NCBI GenBank assembly: GCA_902805855.1 | Contig: CADCUJ010000059.1 | Span: forward strand, 23,546-87,545 | DNA: 64,000 nucleotides | Reading direction: 5' to 3' | DNA from: an uncultured Nocardioidaceae bacterium | Lineage (GTDB): Bacteria; Actinomycetota; Actinomycetes; Propionibacteriales; Nocardioidaceae | Shown: positions 9,575-19,002 of the stretch, one piece after another | How the letters are laid out: the number at the start of each line of letters is the position of its first letter | Position numbering within the stretch: the first letter of the stretch is position 1 | Position numbers and translations under genes: made by a program | Notes under the pieces: generated by a model | The model's database searches: none | Told to the model about the DNA's origin: nothing | What the model saw: the letters and a program-made list of their open reading frames with translations, nothing else

Positions 9575-10293
9575 AGGCCACCCCGGGTTCCGGGGTCGAC
9601 GGTGCCGGGCACTGGGGGCTCTGTGCTGGGGTAGCCGGTGTCGACAACCGGGTCAGCCACAGGGTCGACAACGGGGGCACCGGTGCCGGCAGTCGGGTAG
9701 CCCGCTGCCGTCCCGCGTGGCTCTACATCGACGCTCGTGCCGTCCCAACCGCTCTGGTTGCTCTGGCTGCTCTGGCTCTGCCTCGCCCCCCGGGTCAGGC
9801 GACCCGCGACCATGCCGGCCGCGGTGGCCGCGAGCAGGAAGGTGCCCGGCCGCCGACGCGCGTACGTCCGGACCTCGTCGAGCAGCTCAACCGGCTCACG
9901 CCCGTCGATGCTCGAGCTGAACCGGCGAGCCCGGTCGGCCGCCTGGCGGACCAGGTCCTGCGCCAGCCCAGACGGCGGCGCGTCGCCGTTGGCCATGCCG
10001 TCCAGCTGGTCACTGGCATCGCGCAACGTGCTGACCAGCCGGTCGCGCTGGCTCCGAGACTGGTCGTTCAGCTGGCCCTTGGCATCCTCCACCAGGTTCG
10101 CTGCCTGGTGCTTGGCCTCGCCGACGACCTGCTTGGCCTCGTCCTTGGCGTGGCCTGCCACGCGCTTGCCTTCGTCTGCCGCCGTGCCGGCGGTCTGCTG
10201 GGCCTGTCCGGTGGCCCCGGACGCAGTGTCATCGGTGGTCCCGGAAACCGCTGCGGTGGCCCGCGGGGGCGACGGGAAGCTGGATGTGCTCAT
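9571..10293 (-). CDS. LEA-like / apolipoprotein-like hypothetical protein
   Basis: ATGA overlap with the holin-X gene; long KDEAKQVVGEAKHQAANLVEDAKG helices; one hydrophobic segment. Confidence 0.65.
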   Translation of the reverse strand: MSTSSFPSPPRATAAVSGTTDDTASGATGQAQQTAGTAADEGKRVAGHAKDEAKQVVGEAKHQAANLVEDAKGQLNDQSRSQRDRLVSTLRDASDQLDGMANGDAPPSGLAQDLVRQAADRARRFSSSIDGREPVELLDEVRTYARRRPGTFLLAATAAGMVAGRLTRGARQSQSSQSNQSGWDGTSVDVEPRGTAAGYPTAGTGAPVVDPVADPVVDTGYPSTEPPVPGTVDPGTRGGL

Positions 10294-10321
10294 GGTTCCT
10301 CCAGGTGTTAGTTGTGCTGAG

Positions 10322-10462
10322 TCAGTCGTTGTAGGGCTCGCGGCTGCCGGCCTTGGCCAGTCCGCGGCTCACCAGGTAGCCGATCGCCAGCAGACCGACT
10401 TGCTCTCGGGCGCGTGGCTGGACAACGATCGGTTTCCGTTTCGGTGTAGAAGTTTTGGGCAT
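10322..10462 (-). CDS. Small hypothetical protein, 46 aa
   Basis: MPKTSTPKRKPIVVQPRAREQVGLLAIGYLVSRGLAKAGSREPYND; ATG directly follows a terminator-like hairpin. Confidence 0.45.
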   Translation of the reverse strand: MPKTSTPKRKPIVVQPRAREQVGLLAIGYLVSRGLAKAGSREPYND

Positions 10463-10463
10463 G

Positions 10464-10496
10464 AAAAAGCCCCGGCAGTACTGGTGGCCGGGGCTT
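10464..10496 (-). terminator. Intrinsic-terminator-like hairpin with U5 tract (possible 5'-UTR attenuator)
   Basis: On - strand AAGCCCCGGC-caccagtact-GCCGGGGCTTTTT; 10-bp perfect stem. Confidence 0.8.
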
Positions 10497-10676
10497 GACC
10501 GATAAGCAGTTTGCCGTTCTAGCGTACCCCGGATGCCCAGATCCAAACCTGTGCCCGTCCTTGTTCGGCAGCCCCAGAGTTTCCGGTCCATAGGCCCACG
10601 GGCGGGCCCGCCGCCCCCCATACTTGCCTCCTCGTCAACCGCGCGGTCCCGCGGGCAAGCAGCCAAGCGGGAGCAG

Positions 10677-11074
10677 ATGCGGAAACAGTCCACCCGTCCG
10701 GGAAGGGCAGTGCCTGCGCTCTGGCACTCGCTGTTCGAGCTCGTCTCGGCGCCCGGGGTGTCCAACGGTGACGTCGTCCGCACCACCTTCCAGCACCGGT
10801 TGCACCGGTTGCACACGGTGATCATCCGCAACGAGTTTGTCGAGCTGGCGCCGCCGGAGGGCCGGAGGTTCGCCGCCTTCGTGAGCGTGATGCGCACGTC
10901 CGAGGTCAAGCGCTTCGTCGCCATCGTCGTCGCCGACAGGCGCGAACCTTCCGGGGAAGCCGATGTCGTCCGGCTGGCCCGGAGTGGATCCGATTCAAGG
11001 GGGCGCAGGAGATGCTCGGACAAACGGTCAAACTCGACTCGCTGGCGACCGACCAGGCGATCCGGGAGCGCTAG
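10677..11074 (+). pseudogene. Possible frameshifted CDS of unknown function
   Basis: High-GC3 coding MRKQSTRPGRAVPALWHSLFELV...VKRFVAIVVADRREPSGEADVVRLA in frame 0, then PEWIRFKGAQEMLGQTVKLDSLATDQAIRER* in another frame from about 10979. Confidence 0.4.
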
Positions 11075-11210
11075 GCGACTCCGCGGCTCGCTCGCGACTG
11101 AGCGGTATGCGGCCAGACTCGTCGATGGCGGTCGGGCAGGCAGTTGACCTCATGCAGCGACGCCTATAGTGGGCCGGGCCAGCTGTCCGGACCGCTCGTG
11201 GAGGTCTCTC

Positions 11211-12533
11211 GTGACCAGCCGTCTTGCACGCCGCGCCGGCGTGCTTCTCCTCGCCAGTGCCCTTTCTCTGGGCACGGTCGCCTCACTAGGCGCCTCGGCC
11301 GCTCCCGAGCGGTCCAACCGAAGTGGGTCGCCGCCGGAGGTCCGGTTCTCCACCTTCAATGTCTCGATGTTCCGGGAGAGCGAGGGTGAGCTGGCCGCCG
11401 ACCTTGCCGACGCCGACGACGAGAGCCAGGACGTCGAGGTGCGCAACGTCGCGGAGATCATCCAGCGGAAGCGTCCGGACGTGCTGCTGGTCAACGAGTT
11501 CGACTACGACGCTGGTGGCGTGGCTCTGCGGCGCTTCCAGGACAACTTCCTGTCGGTGAGCCAGCGCGGCGCGGACCCGATCGAGTACCCCTTCGCCGAG
11601 GGGTTCGCGTCGAACACCGGCGTCGCCAGTGGCTTCGACCTCAACAACGACGGCCAGGTCGGCGAGAGCGGTCGCGCCTACGGTGACGACTCGTTCGGGT
11701 TCGGCACCTTCCCGGGCCAGTACGGCTTCGCCTTGCTGTCAAAGCACCCGATCGCGGACGAGGCAGTGCGCAGCTTCCAGGAGTTCCGCTGGACCGACAT
11801 GCCCGGGGCGCTCCTCCCGGACGACCCGCAGAAGCCCGGGCCGGCGGACTGGTACTCGCCCCAGGAGCTCGAAGTGTTTCGGCTCTCCAGCAAGAACCAC
11901 GTCGACGTGCCGGTGATCGTCAACGGTCGTGCGGTGCATGTCTTGGCCAGCCACCCCACTCCGCCGTCGTTCGACGGGCTCGAGGACCGCAACGGCACCC
12001 GGAACCATGACGAGATCCGTTTCTGGGCCGACTACGTCTCCCCGGGCAGCCGCTCGCGCTACATCTACGACGACGACGGTGAGTACGGTGGCCTGCGTCC
12101 CGGCTCTGCGTTCGTCGTGATGGGCGACCTCAACGCCGACGCGGCCAACGACGGCAGTGGCATAGCCGGCGCGGCCGACCAGATCGTCGAGCACCGCTTC
12201 GTGCGAGACGCGAGACCGACGAGCCGAGGTGCCGTCGAGGCAAGTGAGCTTCAGGGCGGAGTCAACGAGACGCACGCGGGAGACCCCGCCCTGGACACGG
12301 CCGACTTCGCCGACGGACCGGGGTCTGCCGGGAACCTCCGGGTCGACTACGTGCTGCCCTCGCGACCGCTGCGGGAGATCGACTCCGGTGTGTTCTGGCC
12401 GCGGCTCGGCAACCCCCTCTCCCGGCTCACCGGGGTCTACGACCCCTCCTACACCAACGGTTTTCCGAGCTCGGACCACCGGATGGTCTGGGTCGACCTC
12501 GCCGTCCCCGGGGGCGGTCCATCGGCGCGCTGA
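11211..12533 (+). CDS. Secreted endonuclease/exonuclease/phosphatase-family protein
   Basis: Signal peptide; RFSTFNVSMFRE, DVLLVNEFD, VVMGDLNADAA, SSDHRMVWVDL; GGAGG upstream of GTG 11211. Confidence 0.9.
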   Translation: MTSRLARRAGVLLLASALSLGTVASLGASAAPERSNRSGSPPEVRFSTFNVSMFRESEGELAADLADADDESQDVEVRNVAEIIQRKRPDVLLVNEFDYDAGGVALRRFQDNFLSVSQRGADPIEYPFAEGFASNTGVASGFDLNNDGQVGESGRAYGDDSFGFGTFPGQYGFALLSKHPIADEAVRSFQEFRWTDMPGALLPDDPQKPGPADWYSPQELEVFRLSSKNHVDVPVIVNGRAVHVLASHPTPPSFDGLEDRNGTRNHDEIRFWADYVSPGSRSRYIYDDDGEYGGLRPGSAFVVMGDLNADAANDGSGIAGAADQIVEHRFVRDARPTSRGAVEASELQGGVNETHAGDPALDTADFADGPGSAGNLRVDYVLPSRPLREIDSGVFWPRLGNPLSRLTGVYDPSYTNGFPSSDHRMVWVDLAVPGGGPSAR

Positions 12534-12571
12534 CCCCCCACGTCGAGGCAGAGGATGCGCCTGGCACTGCG

Positions 12572-13219
12572 ATGAGCGAGCAGCCTGAGTTCACCGGCAT
12601 CCCGGTGGCCGCCCTGGACTTCTACGACGATCTGGAGACCGACAACACCAGGTCGTTCTGGTCCAGGCACAAGGGCGTGTACGAGTCGCAGGTCCGCGCG
12701 CCGATGACCGCACTGGCCAGCGCACTCGAGGCGGAGTTCGGCACCCCGAAGACGTTCCGGCCCTACCGGGACGTGCGGTTCGCGAAGGACAAGACGCCGT
12801 ACAAGACGCACCAGGGGGTGTTCGTCCCGCACGGTCCCGCTACGGGCTGGTACGTCGAGGTGGCGGCGCCGGGGGTACGAGTCGGGGTCGGCTTCTACGA
12901 GGCCTCGTCGGAGCGGCTGGGCCGGATCCGGGACGCCATCGTCGACGAGCGACGCGGCCGGCAGCTGGAGATGGTCCTCGAGGACCTGCAGGACCGGGGC
13001 TGGACGCTGGGCGGCGACCGGCTCAAGACCAGTCCGCGCGGGTACGACGTCGACCACCCGCGCATCGAGCTGCTGCGCCACAAGTCGATGGTGCTGACCA
13101 AGTCCTACGGGTTCGCGCCCATCATTCACACCCCCGAGCTGCTCGGGAAGGTACGCAGCGACTGGCGCGACGCTGCACCCTTCGTGGAGTGGGTGGCCGA
13201 GAACGCCGGCGAAGCCTGA
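12572..13219 (+). CDS. DUF2461 family protein
   Basis: ALDFYDDLETDNTRSFWSRHK...FRPYRDVRFAKDKTPYKTHQG. Confidence 0.9.
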   Translation: MSEQPEFTGIPVAALDFYDDLETDNTRSFWSRHKGVYESQVRAPMTALASALEAEFGTPKTFRPYRDVRFAKDKTPYKTHQGVFVPHGPATGWYVEVAAPGVRVGVGFYEASSERLGRIRDAIVDERRGRQLEMVLEDLQDRGWTLGGDRLKTSPRGYDVDHPRIELLRHKSMVLTKSYGFAPIIHTPELLGKVRSDWRDAAPFVEWVAENAGEA

Positions 13220-13232
13220 GCGCGCACTCGGC

Positions 13233-13691
13233 TCAGTGCGGTTGCCAGGCCTCGTCGTCGCGGGTGCGCAAGGTGACCTCCCGAGGTAGGTCGCGCTCCA
13301 CGAGTGCCCGGATGGTCACCCTCTCGAAGACATCCCGCAGGCTACTGCGCGCCGCGATCCACACGTGCTGCAGCACCTCGGCAGCCTCGTTGTAGGTCAC
13401 CGCCTCGGGACGCAGCCCGTAGACGCTCACCAACGGACCGTCCACGGCGCGGATCACGTCCGCCACGGTCACCGTCCCCGGGTCCTGCGCCATGCGCCAC
13501 CCTCCCGACTGTCCCCGCTGGCTCATCACCATCCCGGACCGGCGTAGGTCGGCGAGGATCGCCTGCAGGAAACCGTGCGGAATGTCTTGCAGCTTTCCGA
13601 TCTCCTCGGCGCTGATCGTCTCGCCGTCGGCTTGGTTGGAGATCTCGATGAGAGCGCGCAGGGCGTAGTCGGACTTGGCAGAGACCCGCAT
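13233..13691 (-). CDS. Rrf2-family transcriptional regulator
   Basis: MRVSAKSDYALRALIEIS...IPHGFLQAILADLRRSGMVMSQRGQSGGWRMA. Confidence 0.92.
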   Translation of the reverse strand: MRVSAKSDYALRALIEISNQADGETISAEEIGKLQDIPHGFLQAILADLRRSGMVMSQRGQSGGWRMAQDPGTVTVADVIRAVDGPLVSVYGLRPEAVTYNEAAEVLQHVWIAARSSLRDVFERVTIRALVERDLPREVTLRTRDDEAWQPH

Positions 13692-13751
13692 GCGCCAAGT
13701 CTGTCAGAGATGTCGGCTTGCCGAGCGTGCACGACTGGTCCGCTGCCTGGG

Positions 13752-14648
13752 TCAGGCGGAGACCGAGACCTCGTCCTTCGGTGTTGCCGCGCGGGCGATC
13801 CGCTCCTGCTTGACCGCCCACACGATCATCGAGATCCACACCACTGCCAGGACGACCGTCACGGCGAGCACGCTGTAACCGGAGGCACCCAAGGACTCGA
13901 GGACGGTCTTGGCGTTGGTCAAGATGATGAAACCGCCAGCGGCCACGCCGAGCACGCGCGCTGCCAGGAGCCTGACCAGCCAGGCCGCGAAGGGTGCGGC
14001 GATCACGCCGCCCACGAGCAGCGCTCCGGCGTAGCCGAAGTTGATCCCCTGGCTGCCGAGCGCGAACAGGAAGCCGAGAGAGCCACCGATGGCGACCACG
14101 AACTCCGAGGTGTCGATCGAGCCGACCACCTTCCTTGGCTCCAGACGTCCCGAGGAGAGCAGCGAGGTGGTCCCGACCGGCCCCCAGCCACCGCCGCCGA
14201 TGGCATCCATCAGACCGGCCACCACGCCCAGTGGCGCGAGGAAGAACGCCGAGACCTTGCCCGGGAACTGAGGGCGGCGGCCGCCGAGCCTCAAGAAGCG
14301 CCAGACCACGTAGACGCCGAGCAGCAGTAGCAGGAGCGCAACCCACGGCGTGGCCGTGTCGCCGGGGATGCTGGACAAGAAGGTGGCCCCCGCGAACGCG
14401 CCGATGCCGCCGGGTACCGCGATGATGCTCACCGTGCGCCAGTCGACGTTGCCGAGCGTGTGATGGGAGATCCCGGAGATCAACGTGGTGCCGATCTCGG
14501 AGAAGTGGACCGCGGCCGACGCGGCGGCCGGCGCGATTCCAGTGGCCAGCAGCAGCGTCGAAGAGGTCACGCCGTAGGCCATGCCCAGTGATCCGTCGAT
14601 CAGCTGGGCGAGCAGTCCTACAAACCCGAGGACGATGAGGTTGCGCAT
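13752..14648 (-). CDS. TSUP-family (TauE/SafE) sulfite exporter-like permease
   Basis: GFVGLLAQLIDGSLGMAYGVTSSTLLL, GGGGWGPVGTTSLL; multiple TM segments. Confidence 0.9.
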   Translation of the reverse strand: MRNLIVLGFVGLLAQLIDGSLGMAYGVTSSTLLLATGIAPAAASAAVHFSEIGTTLISGISHHTLGNVDWRTVSIIAVPGGIGAFAGATFLSSIPGDTATPWVALLLLLLGVYVVWRFLRLGGRRPQFPGKVSAFFLAPLGVVAGLMDAIGGGGWGPVGTTSLLSSGRLEPRKVVGSIDTSEFVVAIGGSLGFLFALGSQGINFGYAGALLVGGVIAAPFAAWLVRLLAARVLGVAAGGFIILTNAKTVLESLGASGYSVLAVTVVLAVVWISMIVWAVKQERIARAATPKDEVSVSA

Positions 14649-14711
14649 CCGGTGCACCCTTTCGCGAGAGCAGAGATAGTGGCCGCTCCCTCCAGCGACC
14701 ACTTTCTCTAT

Positions 14712-14772
14712 CTACTTAGTTGACTCAGTAGCGAAAGAGTAGGAGTCCTGCATACCTAAGTCAACTGACTTG
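14712..14772. promoter_or_regulatory. Two palindromic operator candidates upstream of the TSUP permease
   Basis: CTACTtAGTTGACTcAGTAG 14712-14731 (16/20 self-complementary) and AAGTCAacTGACTT 14759-14772, in AT-rich DNA. Confidence 0.6.
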
Positions 14773-14841
14773 GTCTACTTCGCGTGTCGGCGGCCCGCAC
14801 GTGCCAGGACACGCTCGTCCCGGCACCTTGGTTGCCAGACC

Positions 14842-14878
14842 TACCGGCGAGTAGCATACTGATGTTACCGACCAGTAG
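14842..14878. promoter_or_regulatory. Direct repeat TACCGGCGAGTAG / TACCGACCAGTAG upstream of the acyl-CoA dehydrogenase
   Basis: 13-mers at 14842-14854 and 14866-14878, 24-bp spacing, 11/13 identical. Confidence 0.5.
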
Positions 14879-14898
14879 GCCTGGGCCGAGGGGACGAC

Positions 14899-16788
14899 GT
14901 GAGCCACTACAAGAGCAACCTCCGCGACATCGAGTTCAACCTCTTCGAGGTCTTCGGCCGCGACGACATCCTCGGGCGAGGGCTGTTCGACGAGGTGGAC
15001 GCAGAGACCGCCCGCTCAATCCTCGCCGAGGTCGACCGGCTTGCCCGTGAGAACCTCGCCGCGTCGTTCCAGGACGGGGACCGGAACCCGCCGCGCTACG
15101 ACCCGCAGGCCCACACGGTCACGATGACGCCGAGCTTTGCCGCGAGCTACCAGGCGTTCATCGACTCACAGTGGTGGCGGCTGCAGCTACCCAGCGCGCT
15201 CGGCGGACAGCCGGCGCCGTCCTCGCTGGTGTGGTCAGTCGCCGAGCTGGTGCTGGGGGCGAACCCGCCGCTGTGGATGTACGCCACCGGCCCGAACTTC
15301 GCGCACATCGTGCACCGCAACGGCAACGACCGCGACAAGCGCATCGCCCAGCACATGATCGACCGTGCCTGGGCAGCCACGATGGTGCTCACCGAGCCCG
15401 ACGCCGGCTCCGACGTCGGAGCCGGACGCACCCGGGCGCGACAACAGGCGGATGGCTCCTGGCACCTCGAGGGCGTGAAGCGCTTCATCACCTCCGGCGA
15501 GCACGACATGAGCGAGAACATCGTCCACCTCGTCCTCGCCCGACCCGTCGGAGTGGAGGGCGAAGGCGCACCCGGCACCAAGGGCCTGTCGCTGTTCGTC
15601 GTACCCAAGCACCACTTCGACCTCGAGTCCGGCGAGCTGACCGGGGAGCGCAACGGTGTCTACGCCACCAACGTCGAGAAGAAGATGGGCATCAAGGTCT
15701 CCACCACTTGCGAGCTGACCTTCGGAGACCCGGCGATCGGCGGCGGCGAGCCCGCGAAGGGCTGGCTGCTCGGCGAGGTGCACGACGGGATCGCCCAGAT
15801 GTTCCAGGTGATCGAGAACGCCCGGATGCTGGTCGGCACCAAGGCGATCGCGACGTTGTCGACCGGGTACCTGAACGCCCTGGACTACGCCAAGACCCGC
15901 GTCCAGGGGGCCGACCTCACCCAGGCCGCGGACAAGCGCTCGCGGCGGGTGAGCATCACCCACCACCCCGACGTACGCCGCTCGCTGATGACCCAGAAGT
16001 CGTTCGCCGAGGCACTCCGTGCGCTGGTGATCTACACCGCCACCTGGCAGGACCGGGTGCAGATCGCCGAGCACACCGGAGAAAGTGACGACCTGGCGGA
16101 GCGGGTCAACGACCTGCTGCTGCCGATCGTGAAGGGCTACGGCTCGGAGCGGTCCTGGGTGCTGCTCGGGACAGAGTCGCTGCAGACCTTCGGAGGATCG
16201 GGCTTCCTGGAGGACTACCCGATCGAGCAGTACGTGCGCGACGCGAAGATCGACACCCTCTACGAGGGCACCACCGCCATCCAGGGACAGGATCTGTTCT
16301 TCCGGAAGATCGTCCGGGACCAGGCACACGCCCTGGGTCATCTCACCCGCGAGATCGAGAGCTTCATCGAGGACGAACCCGACTCCGCGGCCTCGGGAGG
16401 TCGGCTGAAGGAGGAACGGCGCCTGCTCGCGAAGGGGCTGGAGGACACCCAGGCGATCGTGGGCACGCTCGTCGAGCAGCTGATGTCAGCCGACCCGAAC
16501 ACCGAGGCCGGCGACCGGCGCAACATCTACAAGGTCGGGCTGAACACCAGCCGCCTGCTGATGACGCTCGGCGACCTGATCTGCTCATGGCTGCTGCTGC
16601 GCCAGGCCGAGGTCGCGCTCGGGAGGCTCGGCGGTGTGCTGAAGCTGGCGGACAAGTCGTTCTACGAGGGGAAGGTGGCAGCCGCCCAGTTCTTCGCCCG
16701 CAACGTTCTGCCGAAGATCTCCGCCGAACGCGCGCTCGCCGAGTCGACCGACCTGTCGTTGATGGATCTGGCCGAGGAGGCCTTCTAG
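14899..16788 (+). CDS. Acyl-CoA dehydrogenase (large, C-terminally extended)
   Basis: [67 protein letters not shown]. Confidence 0.94.
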   Translation: MSHYKSNLRDIEFNLFEVFGRDDILGRGLFDEVDAETARSILAEVDRLARENLAASFQDGDRNPPRYDPQAHTVTMTPSFAASYQAFIDSQWWRLQLPSALGGQPAPSSLVWSVAELVLGANPPLWMYATGPNFAHIVHRNGNDRDKRIAQHMIDRAWAATMVLTEPDAGSDVGAGRTRARQQADGSWHLEGVKRFITSGEHDMSENIVHLVLARPVGVEGEGAPGTKGLSLFVVPKHHFDLESGELTGERNGVYATNVEKKMGIKVSTTCELTFGDPAIGGGEPAKGWLLGEVHDGIAQMFQVIENARMLVGTKAIATLSTGYLNALDYAKTRVQGADLTQAADKRSRRVSITHHPDVRRSLMTQKSFAEALRALVIYTATWQDRVQIAEHTGESDDLAERVNDLLLPIVKGYGSERSWVLLGTESLQTFGGSGFLEDYPIEQYVRDAKIDTLYEGTTAIQGQDLFFRKIVRDQAHALGHLTREIESFIEDEPDSAASGGRLKEERRLLAKGLEDTQAIVGTLVEQLMSADPNTEAGDRRNIYKVGLNTSRLLMTLGDLICSWLLLRQAEVALGRLGGVLKLADKSFYEGKVAAAQFFARNVLPKISAERALAESTDLSLMDLAEEAF

Positions 16789-16906
16789 CGCGAGGGCGTG
16801 CCCCCGCAGACACCCTCACTCGCGCCGCCGTCGAGGTGCACGACGGCACGACGCCAGCGCGCTACCGTTGGAACGCACGCTGTCCCCCAGAGGAAGTGAG
16901 TCAAGC

Positions 16907-17122
16907 ATGGGCATCGGATTAGGGATCGTGCTCCTGGTCGCCGGGTTGATCCTGGTCCTCGGCGTCATCGAGTTCGACATCGCTGGGGTCGACGACGCCA
17001 CACTCGGCTGGATCCTGCTGGTCGTCGGCGTCCTGGCCATCATCCTCGCGCTCATCGTCAACCAGCAGCGTCGCAGCCGCGTGGTCGAGGAAAGACGGTA
17101 CGACGACGGACCTCGGTACTGA
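16907..17122 (+). CDS. Small two-TM membrane protein, DUF6458-like
   Basis: MGIGLGIVLLVAGLILVLGVIEFDIAGVDDATLGWILLVVGVLAIILALI. Confidence 0.75.
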   Translation: MGIGLGIVLLVAGLILVLGVIEFDIAGVDDATLGWILLVVGVLAIILALIVNQQRRSRVVEERRYDDGPRY

Positions 17123-17177
17123 TCCGACCTTCACCGGTGGGCACGGAGCGCGGCTTCGTGCCCACTACTGTGCGTGC

Positions 17178-18002
17178 ATGACGACCGACCGTGAACGGCT
17201 CTCCGAGTACGTCGAGACCTGGCAGGGCGCGGTCGACGACGTCGTGGCGCTGCTTCGTGACCTGACCGACGACGAGTGGTCGCGACCGACCGACCTGCCC
17301 GGATGGGACGTGCGCGCCGTGGCGGCGCACTTGGCACACCTCGAGTCCGAGCTGAGCGGTGCCGAGCAGGTTCCCGTGGAGGTGCCCGAGCTCGAGCACC
17401 TCACCGCACCCTCTGGCCGGCACACGGAGGCCGGACGGGTCGCGCGTGAGTCGCTGGAGAACGCCGAGCTCGTCGACGAGCTGGAGCGGGTGGCCGGTGT
17501 GCGAGCAGCAGAGCTACGCGAGCACCCACCCACCGACGGCTCCGGAACCCCGCCGATCACACCTGCCGGGGTGTCGTGGGACTGGGACACCCTGCTTCGC
17601 AACCGCGTCGTAGACGTGTGGATGCACGAGCAGGACATCCGGCGTGCGCTCGGTCGGCCAGGCGGGATGAACCGTCCCGCTGCCGCGCACACGCTGCGGG
17701 TGCTGACCGCGGGCTTTCCCTACGTGGTCGGCAAGCGCGTCGGCCCGCCTGAGGCTACGACCGTCGTGCTCGACGTGACCGGTCTGCACCCGGTCCATCT
17801 CGCGGTCGAGATGAGTGCCGAGGGTCGCGCGGTGGTCACCACCTCTCCGGTCGAGAACCCGACCGTCACGTTGCGGATGGATGCGGAGACATACCTCGTC
17901 TTGGCGGGCGGCCGAGCGTCTGCGGAGAACGCCGATGTCTCGGTGAGCGGGGACCCGGACCTCGGGCGTCGGCTTCTGGCGAACATGGCCCTGACCAGAT
18001 GA
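17178..18002 (+). CDS. Maleylpyruvate isomerase-family mycothiol-dependent enzyme
   Basis: MDMPI pattern: LRDLTDDEWSRPTDLPGWDVRAVAAHLAHLES, VDVWMHEQDIRRALGRPGG. Confidence 0.87.
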   Translation: MTTDRERLSEYVETWQGAVDDVVALLRDLTDDEWSRPTDLPGWDVRAVAAHLAHLESELSGAEQVPVEVPELEHLTAPSGRHTEAGRVARESLENAELVDELERVAGVRAAELREHPPTDGSGTPPITPAGVSWDWDTLLRNRVVDVWMHEQDIRRALGRPGGMNRPAAAHTLRVLTAGFPYVVGKRVGPPEATTVVLDVTGLHPVHLAVEMSAEGRAVVTTSPVENPTVTLRMDAETYLVLAGGRASAENADVSVSGDPDLGRRLLANMALTR

Positions 18003-18931
18003 GCTCGACGGCGTGGACCGTCGATGACATGCCCGACCTGGCCGGCAAGCGCGCCCTGGTCACCGGGGTCACCGCGGGGCTCGGGAAGTGCACGGCCCTC
18101 GAGCTGGCGCGCAGGGGCGCCGAGGTGGTGATGGCGGCACGAGACGAGTCCCGGCTCGGGAAGACGGTCGTGGAGGTACGCGGCGCCCTTCCGGAGGCAC
18201 AGGTACAGCCGCTGGTCCTCGACCTGGCCGATCTCTCCTCGGTGCGCCGAGCCAGTGACGAGGTGGCGGCCTACGGATCGATCGACGTCCTGGTCAACAA
18301 CGCCGGCGTCATGGCGACCCCGAAGAGGCGCACGGTCGACGGCTTCGAGCTGCAGCTCGGCACCAACCACCTTGGCCCGTTCGCCTTCACTGGCCTCGTG
18401 TTCCCCCAGCTTGTCGCCTCCGGCGACGCCAGGGTGGTGACGGTGTCCTCGATCGCGCACCAGCTGGCGCGCTCGGTGCCGCTCGGTGACCCGCGCGAGC
18501 CGCATCGTCGCTACCGGAAGTGGGGCGCCTACGCGGAGTCGAAGCTGGCGAACCTGCTCTTCGCCTTCGAGCTGGACCGTCGCGCTCGTACTCGGGGGCT
18601 ACCTGTGGTGTCGGTGGCAGCCCACCCCGGCTACGCCTCGACCGACCTCGTCAAGGGCGACCGCCTCGGCGGCGGGCGCCGCCCGGCCGGCACGATGATC
18701 GAGGCTGTCACCCGGCTGCTCGGACAGTCGGCGGCACAGGGAGCGCTGCCACAGCTGATGGCCGCGACGGCGCCCGGCCTGCCAGGAGGCAGCTACCTCG
18801 GTCCGAGCGGTCCGGGCGAGGTGCGTGGCCTGCCTGTCGTGGTCGGCACGACCAGCGCGGCCCGCGACGAAGAGCTGGCCGCCAAGCTGTGGGCGCTTTC
18901 CGAGCAGGCCACCGGGGTCCACTTCCCCTGA
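17999..18931 (+). CDS. SDR-family oxidoreductase
   Basis: TGVTAGLGKCTALELARRGAEV, VNNAGVM, YAESKLAN. Confidence 0.92.
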   Translation: MSSTAWTVDDMPDLAGKRALVTGVTAGLGKCTALELARRGAEVVMAARDESRLGKTVVEVRGALPEAQVQPLVLDLADLSSVRRASDEVAAYGSIDVLVNNAGVMATPKRRTVDGFELQLGTNHLGPFAFTGLVFPQLVASGDARVVTVSSIAHQLARSVPLGDPREPHRRYRKWGAYAESKLANLLFAFELDRRARTRGLPVVSVAAHPGYASTDLVKGDRLGGGRRPAGTMIEAVTRLLGQSAAQGALPQLMAATAPGLPGGSYLGPSGPGEVRGLPVVVGTTSAARDEELAAKLWALSEQATGVHFP

Positions 18932-18970
18932 GCCGAGCTGCCTGCCGGTGCGGGTCGCGCCGCTCGGTCC

Positions 18971-18996
18971 TCGGCTTCTCGGCTTCTCGGCTTCTC
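18971..18996. repeat. Short 8-bp tandem repeat (TCGGCTTC x3)
   Basis: tcggcttctcggcttctcggcttctc between convergent genes. Confidence 0.8.
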
Positions 18997-19002
18997 GGGG
19001 GA

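Noticed and set aside
10461-10505. + strand mini-ORF MKKPRQYWWPGLDR* overlapping the terminator hairpin (Trp/Tyr leader-peptide idea)
   Set aside because: The terminator polarity is on the other strand, there is no convincing SD, and no aromatic biosynthesis gene follows; probably coincidence.
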